From: Pleurotus ostreatus/Saccharomyces cerevisiae fusant
Lineage: Eukaryota; Opisthokonta
NCBI GenBank assembly: GCA_024196135.1
Contig: JAMQCK010000501.1
Coordinates: forward strand, 1-21,276
Reading direction: 5' to 3'
DNA: 21,276 bases
Shown: positions 1 through 9,864 of the stretch, piece after piece
How positions within the stretch are numbered: the stretch's first letter is position 1
How the letters are laid out: every line of letters begins with the position of its first letter
Notes under the pieces: model-generated
The model's input: the letters and a program-made list of their open reading frames with translations, nothing else
Database searches by the model: none
Told to the model about the DNA's origin: nothing
Program-made: the position numbers and the translations under genes

Positions 1-3000
1 CACGGTGGAGGCCTTTGGGAGCGTGCGGTACGGCCTGACTACGGAGAACAGCGACCTGGACTTGGTGATTATGGTGTGTACTGGCGCCTCTGATTATACT
101 TCAGCTTCCTCCCCTCCAATACACGGACAGTCATTCTGTCCGATCACAATGTGCCCAGCGACATCAAGCCCCGCTCTCCCTCGCCACATTACCGCTCAAT
201 CATTGACTCACACATGCATAGGATCCACACGCACCCCATGGCTGGGTTCCAGGCCATCGTAACAAGATGGATAACTCACGTACCTCCCGTCGATGTACGT
301 CGTCCATCCCTTCATTGGATGTCCCGCCCTGACATCGCTTTCAAGCACCGTATAATATTAGGTAGCGCGCTCCTCATATCCCCCTCATGCTGTCATCCGA
401 CTCACACTAATAGAGGTCTCGCGCGGGTGCTCCAGGACGAAGGCTTCATCGTCGAGCAGACAATTCCTTGGGCGACCGTGCCGATAGGTTTGTCGTCCTC
501 CTATTTCCCGAGTATATGCGGCTTACATGACCCTCGTCCAGTGAAGGCGCGCGATAGATGGACAGGCCTCCACTTTGATCTCAACGTCAACGACCGACTG
601 GGCGCATACAACTCGGACTTGATCAGGGTGAGTGTCCTCGCGCTTCTTTGCCTGGCCATCTCTCCTTTCTTTTGTTAACCTCGGGCGTGGAGGGCGGTTT
701 CTCACATTGACGTTTTTCAGGAATACTGCATCTTGAACCGCATCGTGCGCCCCTTCATAGCGTCCACGAAGCACTGGGCGAAGGTCCACGGGTTGAATGA
801 GTGCGTATTTGCTCATTCGCTGGGTCCATCGAGCAAAGTCCGCGGGTTTCCGGATTTTCGCGGAATAATGAAGGTCCTCGGCTCCGCGGACCTACTTTAC
901 GGCCAGGAATCCAGCCGCCAGCGGCCATTGCACCAATTCCTAGCGCTGTACTGACCGCCTTCTCGCCAGGCCCAGTACCGCAAACCGACAAGTTTCCTTC
1001 AGCAGCTACTCCCTCGCGCTGATGGCTATCGCGTTCTTGCAGGTGAGTCTTGGTGTAATTTGTGGCGTTATGTGCTCCGCGGTCCCTTCACCATTCCCCT
1101 CATTCCCAAGATCTTACCGGAGATTCGTCAACCTCGCTCACAAAATGGCTACGACGTTAACGAACGGCTGAGATCTCCATCTTCTTCTTGTAACGATTCT
1201 CCTTCGTGTATTGATTGTCCTTCGTGTATCGATTCCATCTTCTTCGTGTATCGATTTCATCTTCTACGTGTAACATATTGGTCGGCCTGTTCGTACTGAC
1301 CCCTACCTCAGGCCAAAGGCTACCTCCCCAATCTACAATCCCCCCTCACCGACCTCCCGCCCGCCATCCTCGACGGCCACTTCTGGCCGAGCGCGCAGCG
1401 CGTGCGGTGCGATGTGCGCTTCTTTGCGCATTTTGGGAAGCATTTGAAGAGGGTGGTGGGGAGGGGGGAGATGGGGGTTTTGGAGGAGGGGTTGAAGGCG
1501 GGTGGCGAGGCGTTGAAGGCGGGTGGCAAGGCGTTGAAGGCGAGGGGCGAGGCGTTGAAGGCGAGGGGCGAGGCGCTGAAGGCGGGTGGCGAGGCGTTGA
1601 AGGCGGGCGAGGCATACCTGGAGACCGGGCGCGCGAGAGGGAAACCTGGTCCCAGAGTCTTCCGGTTCGCGGATGGCAGGAAGGTCGTCGCGCGCGAGGA
1701 CGGCACGGGCCTCGAGTATGTGCCGATGCCGGCCTGGCGGAAAGCAGCGTATGCGGACCTGGTGGGGCTGTTGTCTGAGTGGTTTAAGTGAGTGGTGATT
1801 TTTTTTTTGCTTTGGTAGGCTTCGTGCTTCTTTTGGTAGGCTTCGTGCTTCTTTTGACAGGCTTCTATTGCGCGCGTTTGTGTCGCAATTTCACAGTTTA
1901 TTGATTCGTGCAGCTTATGAGTACTGAACTCCGCTTCCAGGTTTTGGGCCGAGGATTTCGATCCCAGGTACCACATGCTCAGCATCCGGCACGGCGGGCT
2001 CGTCTCGCGCAAGGACTGCTCGCCTGTTAGGTGGCAGGGCATGCGTAAGGCACCTGAGCAAGACGTGTGCGGCGCTTCCGAGCAGGAGACGCCCGAGGCG
2101 TGCAAGCGAGACTTACCTGAAGGGTCTGAGCAGGCCGAGGAGATACCTGCCGCTTTCGGCGAGACACCCTTTGTCGCCACCAGCGCAATGCCCTCCGTCA
2201 CCATGGAGGAGACGCCCAACGCCTCCCGCCAGTCAACTACTGCCACCAGTGAGGCGCCCAGCGCCACCAGCGAGCCGTCCAGCGCCACCAGCGAGCCGTC
2301 CACTACCCTCAATGAGGAGCAGCGGCTTGACGCGAGGCTCAAGGTCGAGGAGGTGACGCTGGCTTCTGACCATGAAGTGCTTCAGGTTCCTAGCCATGCG
2401 GTGGTGACTGGCGTACATGCGGCAGAGTCGCTGCCTGTCGAAGATGGTACAGATTCGCTGCCTGTCGAGGATGGGGCAGAGGTCCTATCGTCGATGGAGA
2501 CCAATGCGAATCTGCTATCAAAGCCCAACGCGAACGCCTCGGAATGTTGGACCGGTTCGGACGGCGAGGGCGAGACGCAGGAAGCTAGTCTGGACGCAGT
2601 CGAACTCAGTGCGGACGCCCTGGCAGCTGGAACAGACTCTTTCGATGCCAACATGCCTTTACCGGGAGCTGGCGCAGCTCCGTCCAACCATTCGGAAACC
2701 ACCGTACCCTCGTCAGAAGCCAGCGCAGACTCGGTGCAGACCAGCGCAGACTCGTTGCGGACCAGCGCAGATCCTGAAGTCACTCACTCACGCTGCGACT
2801 CCGACGCCGAACGCCCCAGCTCCGACCTCGTCGCCTCCTCCCTCGTCAACAAGCAATGGCAGAACGATACCCTATGCCTCATTGACCCGTTCATTCGGAC
2901 GAAGGTGAGTTGTGACGGCAATTTACTTCTTTTGCACTCCTTCGTTAGACTCGCGCTCGAGATACCTCGGACTCGCGCTCGAGACTCTTCAAACTTGTCG

Positions 3001-3841
3001 TCAAATCTCCCTGCTTGAGAACTAGAGAACATTAAGCTAACCTAAGTTCCAGAACTGCACCGCCGCTATCACGCCCGCCGTCTTCGCGCTCTTCCGCCAG
3101 CGCGCGAAGGTCGCGTACGAGCAGCTGCGTTGGGGGATCCCCGTGCAGGAGGTTATCAGCGGGTCCGCGACTGCGTATGAAAGGCTTTTCCCCTCGCGCG
3201 GCGATGCCTCGTCCTCGAGCTCGCACGACTCTACCCCGAGCTCGCATGACTCTACCCCGAGCTCGCACGACTCTACCTCGCTTCCGACGGTGCTGTCTGA
3301 CGTGCTCAGACAGTACGTATACCATCCGATATACACGAGAGGGGAGACTTCGACGAAGGGGATTAGGGGTGCGGGGGAGGGAGTCGCGGGGCGGGGAGGC
3401 TCAGGCGGTACGGACTTGGCAGGCGAAGGGATTGTGGGGCGAAAAGACCCGGGGGTCGCAGGGCGGACAGATGCAGGCGTTGCGGACCGAGCGAGAGCTC
3501 GACCGACGGTGTGGGGATCGCCATCGAGAGTGCGCATAGACGGCCTCGGTCGGTCCAAGGCGCATAGGCGTGTGCAGGGTCCGCAGACCTCTATTCACGA
3601 GAGATTATCCTTCGACTCGCTGGGACGCCAGGTCTGGCAGAAGCGGATTACGGAAGACTCGGAACTGGATCTGCGAGTCGGCGTTTTTGGCTATATGGAC
3701 GAATACGAGGGAGAGGGGATGGGGTCGGGTCCAGAAGAGAGATCAGCGCTACCACCTAGTAGTCCTGAGCCTGCTGTCGCTCCCGCTGGAGCTGAGGAGC
3801 GGGGAGAGGGACACCGAGATGAGTCGCACGTCGCTATCTAA
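1..3841 (+). CDS. Cid1-type non-canonical poly(A)/U polymerase (5' partial)
   Basis: Probable template-independent RNA nucleotidyltransferase that tails RNA 3' ends. The 5' end lies outside the window. Exons that join in frame: 2-73, 253-298, 416-487, 542-627, 721-800, 1003-1042, 1312-1787, 1941-2904 and 3053-3841 (874 residues here). Pol-beta core: GSVRYGLTTENSDLDLVI supplies the DxD pair (D18, D20 of the partial protein) and LHFDLNVND the third Asp (D76). The central helices follow (FIASTKHWAKVHGLND, SYSLALMAIAFLQ, KGYLPNLQ). The PAP-associated part is split: RHGGLVSRKD and LCLIDPFIRTKNCT are separated by about 275 acidic Ser/Thr/Ala-rich residues (about 321-595). A heptad array (residues 193-233) and a low-complexity tail add further repeats. 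The protein is much longer than S. pombe Cid1. The first two introns (74-252, 299-415) are the least certain. The family is clear, but poly(A) versus poly(U) preference cannot be told. Confidence 0.85.
1181..1276 (+). repeat. Imperfect intronic minisatellite (TTCGTGTATCGATT type)
   Basis: Within the intron 1043-1311, about five imperfect 17-22 nt copies carry the core CTTCGTGTATCGATT. The array ends about 35 bases before the intron acceptor, near where branch-point recognition would take place. It is unrelated in sequence to the exonic arrays. Confidence 0.75.
1492..1614 (+). repeat. In-frame 21-nt minisatellite coding a Leu-Lys-Ala heptad
   Basis: Five full 21-nt units and one 18-nt unit encode LKAGGEA, LKAGGKA, LKARGEA, LKARGEA, LKAGGEA and LKAGEA in the polymerase gene. 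Leucine recurs every seven residues, but the glycines argue against a stable helix. The array lies between the nucleotidyltransferase core and the PAP-associated region. Unit length is a multiple of three, so copy-number change keeps the frame. Confidence 0.9.
1814..1865 (+). repeat. Intronic 21-nt tandem repeat
   Basis: Two identical 21-nt units (1814-1834, 1835-1855) and a 10-nt third copy with changes lie in the intron 1788-1940 of the polymerase gene. The unit contains GGTAGGCTTCGTGCTTC. A T-run precedes it. Confidence 0.85.
3217..3279 (+). repeat. In-frame 21-nt x3 tandem repeat (SSHDSTP)
   Basis: Three contiguous 21-nt units differing by only one or two bases encode SSHDSTP-type heptapeptides in the last exon of the polymerase gene, after the PAP-associated domain. 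The near-identity of the units points to recent expansion. Confidence 0.9.
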
Positions 3842-4224
3842 TCTAATGTGGCTTTGCTATTGTGATGTTGATTGCTACGCATTCAGCTAAATGTTCGTGT
3901 GCAAGACCTGAAGTCGCTGTCGCAGACATCGCGGTCCTAGTGCCCCACGAAGAGACAGGCAGATTCCTATGCGTCAGTGGCAGCGCGCCGGTTGTGTTCC
4001 ACTACCGGTCGAGCGGCTCTGGATGGGGGCGCCTAGGGGCGCCTTCCACTTGATTCTGCGCGGAACCTAATTTTGAGTGAACTTTGTGATGGAGATCGAC
4101 CATCCCCGCGCGCAACTTTGCGTAGGAGCAAGTACGCGAAAGTTCAAGAACACACAGGAGGCCGAGGCTGTAGCCCTGCCGTTCTGAATCCTCATCCTGG
4201 CAGACCAGAACAAGCGGGACTCAA

Positions 4225-4300
4225 TGCGCGTCCGAATCGGAGACGCGCTCCCCGCCGTGGGGTGTGCGTCCGAAATGGAGTCTCGCTCAGCATCGTGGGC
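4225..4300 (+). repeat. Diverged 38-bp tandem repeat upstream of the dehydrogenase
   Basis: Units 4225-4262 and 4263-4300 match at about 28 of 38 positions by hand alignment and share GCGTCCGAA. They lie about 175-250 bp upstream of the TATA box, so they may carry duplicated regulator sites; that role is inference. Confidence 0.7.
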
Positions 4301-4474
4301 GGCAAGCAGCGGACGCACGTACGCAATCGTCGGGCTCGGGAGCATACCTCATCCCGCCATGCGGAAGGTCGATCGATAAGTGTCAAGTCGCCCGCGATCC
4401 GTCATACTGTGAGGGGCTCGCCGACAGGTCCTGGGGGGCTCTGTCAGCGGGAAGTGGGCCCCACGGCGGGTGAG

Positions 4475-4482
4475 TATATAAG
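4475..4482 (+). promoter_or_regulatory. TATA box of the alcohol dehydrogenase gene
   Basis: TATATAAG lies about 90 nt before the start codon at 4568 and is followed by a C/T-rich leader, the usual arrangement of strongly expressed fungal genes. Confidence 0.6.
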
Positions 4483-4567
4483 GCGCGTCGACGGCTAGGA
4501 GGTTCCTCACTTTCCTGCACCTTCCTCACCCCACGTCCACTCTCCCCCGCCCATTCACGAACGCAAA

Positions 4568-5940
4568 ATGTCCACCACTGTTAAGGCATACGGAGTCACC
4601 GGCCCCAAGGAGCCCTTGAAGCCGCTGACGATCGAGCGTCGCGCGCCGGACGATAACGACGTGGTCATCGACATCAAGTACGCGGGCATCTGCCACAGCG
4701 ACATCCACACCATCCGCGGGGTGCGTACGCCTCGTTCCTCTATCTTTGGGCCGTCTTGCTAAAGGCGAGTCCAGGAATGGGGCGAGATCCCGTTCCCCAT
4801 GGTCACCGGCCATGAGATTGCCGGTGTCGTTCGCAGCGTCGGGAAGAACGTCACGAAGTTCAAAGTCGGGCAGCACGTCGGTGTCGGCTGCATGGTGAAC
4901 TCGTGCCGCACCTGCGAGAACTGCAAGGATGGCGAGGAGCAGTACTGCACGGGCGATGGGAAGATCACCGGCAATGTGCAGACCTACAATGGCAAGGTGT
5001 GTCTCGTGCACGCGACGTTATACCCGGATCTGAGCTCACCTTGCACTGTAGGACCCGAAGGCCAACTTCACGCCAACGGCGGGAGGCTACTCGCAGATGA
5101 TCGTCGTCGATCAGGATTTCGTTCTGAACATCCCGGAGAGCATTCCCTTGGATAAGGCAGCCCCATTGCTCTGTGAGTTTCGATTCCCGATGAGCAAGAC
5201 AGCTCGCTCATGTCATTCCAGGCGCTGGTATCACCATGTACTCGCCTCTGCGCCACTGGAACGCTGGTCCGGGGAAACGCGTTGGCATCATTGGTCTGGG
5301 TGGTCTCGGCCACGCAGGTGTCAAGATCGCCAAGTACGCTGAATGTCCCAAGCAATCACGCTCAGAGCTGACCAATCTGCAGGGCCCTCGGCGCCGAGGT
5401 CACAGTCCTCTCGCAGTCTCTGAGCAAGAAGGAGCTCGGCCTCAAGCTCGGCGCCGACAAGTACTACGCGACGTCGGATGCGGAGACCTTCTCGACCTTA
5501 AAGGGCCACTTCGACCTCATCGTCAACACCGTGTCCGCGAACCTCAACCTTGACCAGTACATGTCGCTGCTCCGCCGCAACGGCAGCATCGTCGAGGTCG
5601 GTATCCCCGAGCACCCGATGAGCCTGCACGCGTTCAGCGTCGTTGCCGGCCGCCGCAGTCTCGCGGGCTCCTGCATTGGTGGCATCAAGGAGACGCAGGA
5701 GATGCTGGACTTCTGTGGTATGTTTCTTGATGCTTGAGGTCCTTTTCGGCTTGCTTACGGGCGTACAGCGGAGCACGGTATCACTGCCGAGATCGAGACG
5801 ATCCCGGCGTCTTACATGTACGTCTTCATTCATTTGGTTGGGTGCTCTTTACTGACTTGCGCTACAGCAACGAGGCTTGGGACCGCGTCGTCAAGTCGGA
5901 CGTCCGCTTCCGTTTCGTCATCGACATTTCGACGCTGTAA
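4568..5940 (+). CDS. Zinc-containing NADP-type alcohol dehydrogenase (CAD/ADH6-like)
   Basis: Medium-chain dehydrogenase expected to reduce aldehydes to alcohols in the cytosol; aromatic aldehydes are the typical substrates of this subfamily. Exons 4568-4720, 4775-4996, 5052-5172, 5222-5333, 5383-5717, 5769-5817 and 5868-5940 join without a break to give 354 residues, the family's normal length. Catalytic zinc ligands are visible: C42 in GICHSDIH, H64/E65 in VTGHE, C166 in PLLCAG. Structural zinc cysteines are C95, C98, C101 and C109. The Rossmann glycine motif is GLGGLGH at 190-196. After the second beta strand there is serine (VLSQSLSKK) rather than aspartate, which favours NADP(H). Introns are about 49-55 nt. 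The gene is convergent with the downstream GNAT gene, with only 118 bp between stop codons. A role in detoxifying lignin-derived aldehydes is plausible in a wood-associated fungus but is inference. Confidence 0.95.
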
Positions 5941-6058
5941 GCGCAGCTGAAAAATGTTAGACTCGTATAGAAAGTAGAGATGTATAGTACATACCACGGT
6001 GTATAATTACTTTGGAAGCTTTATTGCAGCGTGATCTCGGCTTCGACGCGCTCACAGG

Positions 6059-6842
6059 TCATTTCTGGAGCAAGGTATTTTCCCAGTCGTCCCAAGTGAG
6101 GCTCAGAACCGCGGTGTCCCTGCCTTTCATACCCGGCCTGGGATCACCCTCTCGTACACTCCGGCCGTTGCCCGCCTTATGTTCAGGGAACACGAAGTGC
6201 CATCGGAGGATTGCATCCAACCGGAAGCCCAAGTGCATCGCCAGCTGGATACTCTTCACGTTCAGTGAATTCGCGCGCCACTCCAACCGCCGCAAGCCCA
6301 GGCCGCCCTGCTCTGGCGTATCCAGCGCGAGCTGCATGAGCAGCCGGGAGGCCTCCGATGCAATGTGCTTGCCCTGGAAGGCGGGAAGGCAGAGGACGAA
6401 GGCGAGCTCGGCGGAGAGGTTGGCGGGCGAGGCGGCGAGGTAGCCGATGCAGCCAGCGACGGCGGTGGTTTCGTTGGGTGTATCCGAGACCACGTCACCC
6501 TCGTTTGGCGTATCGACGAGATGGAGCAGAGTTTTGTCGAGGACGGCGAAGAGGACGGCGGTGGGGTCGTTGAGGATGCGGGGCTCGATGGCGGCGCGCA
6601 TTTCGGAGACGGAGGTCCAGGGGCCGAAGGGGACGTGCTCGAAGTAGCGCGGGTGGGTTTGGTGGAGGGGGATGAAGGGCGCGGCGTGTTTTTCCATCTG
6701 GGTGGGAGGAAGAAATGAAGTGTTGTTGATGCAGCAAAAGAGAATAGTGAGAAGTATGACTTACCACAAACGGGACGAGTTTGACCTTGTCCGACTCCAG
6801 GGATGGAGGGAGGGGGAAGCAGAAGTTGTACGCGTCGGACAT
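6059..6842 (-). CDS. GNAT-family N-acetyltransferase (RimJ/RimL-like), copy 1
   Basis: Predicted acetyl-CoA-dependent acetyltransferase; the substrate cannot be told. Two exons, 6842-6765 and 6697-6059, separated by a 67-nt intron (GTAAGT donor), give 238 residues. The start at 6842 (MSDAYNFCFPLP) is supported by the matching N-terminus of the paralog at 9865. The GNAT core is recognisable: CLPAFQGKHIASEA at about 129-142 in the acetyl-CoA loop position, then GLGLRRLEWRANSLN (158 onward), which typifies a fungal RimJ-like group, and a C-terminal WDDWENTLLQK. Compared with the paralog it carries an extra stretch with a duplicated DTPNE (about residues 88-102). Its upstream region is shared with the 3' end of eIF3l on the same strand. 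Confidence 0.88.
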
Positions 6843-7192
6843 GGTACTGCTGTAAGCGGCGAAGGTCCTATGGATGATGATGGAGGGGAAGATGAAGAAA
6901 AGTATGAAGCCATATGAACAGAAGACGCCCTCTTTTGAGTCATGCGCCGGCGCGAGTCATCTACGAAGATCCAGTCACGCCCTCGCCGTCCACTATGAGA
7001 GCATATGCCACCCCTGTATCAGATCCATCTCCTCGCTCATTACCTCAACAGTCACTCGAGTCATTAACACTTCGTCCGCCAACACCGGGCGTACCGATAG
7101 CTATAGCAGGAATAGTACAACAGGGAACGTACAGCGGGTAGTATATCAACAGTGACATGTCACGCTCTCACGTGCGTGGGGTGCATGGGCGC
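6843..7192 (-). promoter_or_regulatory. Intergenic: promoter of GNAT copy 1 and 3' flank of eIF3l
   Basis: Some 350 bp between two minus-strand genes. I see no coding exon, tRNA or clear TATA box. It must hold the eIF3l polyadenylation region and the upstream sequence of GNAT copy 1. Confidence 0.5.
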
Positions 7193-9433
7193 TTACTTCG
7201 CCCCGCCCCAGGCGACCTTCTTCCCGCCGCCGCTGGGCGCTGGGCCGCCGGATTTTGCGTGCTGCTGGGTTTGTTGCGCGGCGCGCTGCTGCTGCTCGAC
7301 GGAGGGCGCGAGCGGCGCCTTCTTGAGCTCGTCCAGTATCCGCTGCGTCCTCTCGGCGTTCTTGATGAACCAGCCGGCGTACCGCCGCCCAACGGTCGAC
7401 TCGGCGATGTGGACCATGTTCTGTTTGTCGATCAGCATCTCGGCTACAGCAATATCCTTCACGACGTACCTCATCGACCACGAAGTTCAAGTCGCTCGTC
7501 GAGATGGTCTCCCCGTCCAGCAGGCTGCCGCCACCGACGCGCGATGTGCTCCGCGAGCTCTGCTTCATGACCATGAGCTCCTGCACCATCTCCTCCTCGT
7601 CCGCGTCGAGGAAGTTCGCGAGCTTCGGCGCGCCGACGCTCGTGTACAGCTTGAGGAAGCTGCGCAGCGTGGGCACCGTGCCCTGCGCGGCGGCGTCGGC
7701 GAGGAAGAGCGAGAGGTGCCGCCGGGTCGGGTCCGCCTGGAGCGGCTCGGAGCTCTCGGTGGAGGCGACGTAGGCGGCGAGCGCCTCGGGGTCGTCGTAG
7801 GGCGGGGAGTTGGCGGTGATGAACTTGGGGCAGGCGAAGAGGAAGAGCTCCTCGAATGCGCCCTGGGCGTCGGGGCTGGTAGAGGACGTTAGCGAGAGAT
7901 TGAATGGAGAGCGAGGGCTGAGCTCACCCGCCGCGCGCCATCTTCGCGAACTGGTCACCGAAGCGCTCCTTCGACGTGTTCGCGATGTTGTCGTCCAACC
8001 GGCTGGGCGAGAGTGCGTTGCAGATCGCGAAGAGCGCATACATGCGGTCGGCCGTCTTGTTGATCTGGTCGTACTGGTAGCTGCGCGTGTGGTACTGCCG
8101 TGTGCGCATGATGAAGTTGAGGATGGTGACGAAGGTGCGGATGGCGTCCGGATAGCGGCGCAGCATCAGGTAGCAGAAGCCGACGTGGTAGAAGGTCGTG
8201 ACGTGGCAGGCGGTGACGCGCGTGAAGGGGGTCTTCAGGTTGAACTCGACGTCGTCCATGACCTTGAGTGCGAGCGTGAAGTCGCCGAGGAGGACGTGCA
8301 CGCGCAGCAGGCCGACAATGCTGAAGTAGCCGAGCATGCGATAAAGCGGCTTCTGGCCGTACTCGCCAACGATCTCACTGGGTTGCATGTCAGCAGAGAA
8401 GTACAACCATCCAGTGATGTTTACGCACGCGATCTCCTCGGGGGACTTGCCCTCGCGAGTGGCGACGATGTACTCGTTGATCTTGGATTTTTGGATGAGG
8501 GAGTAGAGCACGTTCAGCACGCTATACGAGCTCCATACTTGCTGCGGCGGGGATTAGCGCTGGTACAGGATGGAGAACACGCCACGCACCGGTCCACCCT
8601 CCGCAAGGAGCATCAGCTCGTCCTCAGACTTGTTCTTGATCTTCGATCGCCAGGTGCAGAAGACCTGGAACTGGTAGATGAACTCGTCGATGATGTCCCA
8701 CAGCCACTGCTCGGGGAGCTGGAGCTCGACCGGACCATCGGAGTCTAGGGTGAGGGTGAGGGGGTGATTCTGAGCAGGGGGAAGGGGCCGTACTAAGGAG
8801 GTAGTTAAACAGTTCGCAGCTGTTCTCGTATGAGTGGAAGCGATCGTCGATGTTGGGCTGGAGGCGCGAGTAGACGTGGCGGTAGTAGAGTTCGCGGTAC
8901 AGAATCAGGAAGATGGGGTCTAGAGAGGATGTGAGATCGTTTTAAGACGTATGGATCGCGCCGCGCACCGTCGTTAACGAGGGGAGCAATGATCTCCGCC
9001 TCCGGCCATTCTGACCGCGCGTAGAACTTCTCGGTGTACTTGTTCCACCCGCTCTCGTACGCAACAGTAATCTCAGCAAGATTGTTATCGAGTACGGCTT
9101 GGTGGAAGTGCACGATGAACTGTAACGCGTGAGGGGATCGCCCGCGAACTGATGCACACCGCAACTCACGCCCTTCACCACGTCCGGGATCTGCGAGAAT
9201 GCCGCTTGCTGCGCCATGTGTTGCTGCATCGCAATCAGCGTCGACTCGTCGATCTGGGGCTGCGACATGTGCGCTGGGGCGGCGGTGAGCTCGCGAACGC
9301 GCGATCGGACGGCGCACGCACCATCGTTGTATCCGCCCTGCCCGTAGTTGCCGATCGCCATCGACAGATCGACGTCCTGGATGTCTTCCTCCATGTCCTC
9401 GGCGGCCCAGAGGGCCATTCTTGCTTGCGCCAT
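7193..9433 (-). CDS. eIF3l: Eukaryotic translation initiation factor 3 subunit L
   Basis: Subunit of the cytoplasmic eIF3 complex, which helps load mRNA and initiator tRNA on the 40S ribosome. Nine exons on the minus strand: 9433-9322, 9273-9170, 9119-8969, 8919-8794, 8744-8590, 8541-8429, 8377-7928, 7875-7470 and 7420-7193. They join in frame to 614 residues, somewhat longer than the 564 of human eIF3L. Recognisable segments: [19 protein letters not shown] near 120, [13 protein letters not shown] at about 174-186, a PCI region at about 330-520 containing [17 protein letters not shown], and [14 protein letters not shown] at 540-553. The tail is Gln/Ala/Lys-rich and disordered. Two short introns (48 and 51 nt) are open in frame, so retention would not break the protein. 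The subunit is absent from S. cerevisiae but kept in many other fungi. The gene is divergent from GNAT copy 2. Confidence 0.95.
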
Positions 9434-9864
9434 TATGGACTTTTGAGTTCGTCGTCGTTCTCGGCGGCGAGCAAGAAGTTTTTGTCACACAAGTCACGCG
9501 CGGTGTGATGTTTACCGATTAGGAAGGCTTTGTTCTTACTTCTTGCTATCACTTGTACCGTTGAGCTTAATCTGAAGTTCTAGGATCTTGGTCAGAGAAA
9601 GCTCTCCATCTCAGGCGTGACCATCTAGCCGGATGATATCCGCTTCAAGAACATATTCCTTCGGGTATTCGCCATTTCGGCGAGCTACCGACCTGTGGAC
9701 AGCGCGGCACTTGCCGAGGGGCCTCATGACTCGAGCATACATTGGTCCTATGCTTGACGAATGCACCGATTGCAGAAAGGCTTGTTAGACTGCCATATAT
9801 AAGGACCTCAAGGTAGCCCTTCAACTCATCGCCCCCGACACCTGTGTATCTTGTCTTTCTCGCG
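9434..9864. promoter_or_regulatory. Divergent promoter between eIF3l and GNAT copy 2
   Basis: About 430 bp serve both genes. A TATATAA box at 9796-9802 lies about 65 nt before the GNAT copy 2 start codon and faces that gene. No comparable box was seen for the eIF3l side, as is common for housekeeping genes. No extra coding exon is evident. Confidence 0.65.

Larger units (their letters stand above)
3842..4567. promoter_or_regulatory. Intergenic region with the alcohol dehydrogenase promoter
   Basis: No gene is supported here. It holds the 3' flank of the polymerase gene, a short palindromic GGGCGCCTAGGGGCGCC at about 4026, a 38-bp tandem repeat (4225-4300), an AGGGG stress-element-like motif at about 4411 on the plus strand, a TATATAAG box at about 4475, and a pyrimidine-rich leader before the ATG at 4568. 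The TATA box to ATG distance of about 90 nt fits a fungal promoter. Confidence 0.6.

Noticed and set aside
1320..2342. 340-codon open frame on the minus strand
   Set aside because: It is antisense to the polymerase exons, crosses a spliced intron and reads as repeats. The plus strand has conserved polymerase motifs in the same place.
4073..4498. 141-codon plus-strand frame upstream of the dehydrogenase
   Set aside because: It spans the tandem repeat and TATA box of the promoter, is arginine-rich as expected of chance GC-rich frames, and has no motif.
7421..7474. Apparent start ([14 protein letters not shown]) for a separate small protein
   Set aside because: These codons lie across the 49-nt intron 7421-7469. 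The true exon begins with [14 protein letters not shown], which is conserved in eIF3l.
7146..8039. 297-codon minus-strand frame overlapping eIF3l
   Set aside because: It is a shifted frame over eIF3l exons 6-8 and two introns. It only partly follows the conserved protein, which needs the splices at 7928/7875 and 7470/7420.
7810..8748. 312-codon plus-strand frame
   Set aside because: It is antisense to eIF3l and lacks any recognisable motif; such frames are common in GC-rich coding DNA.
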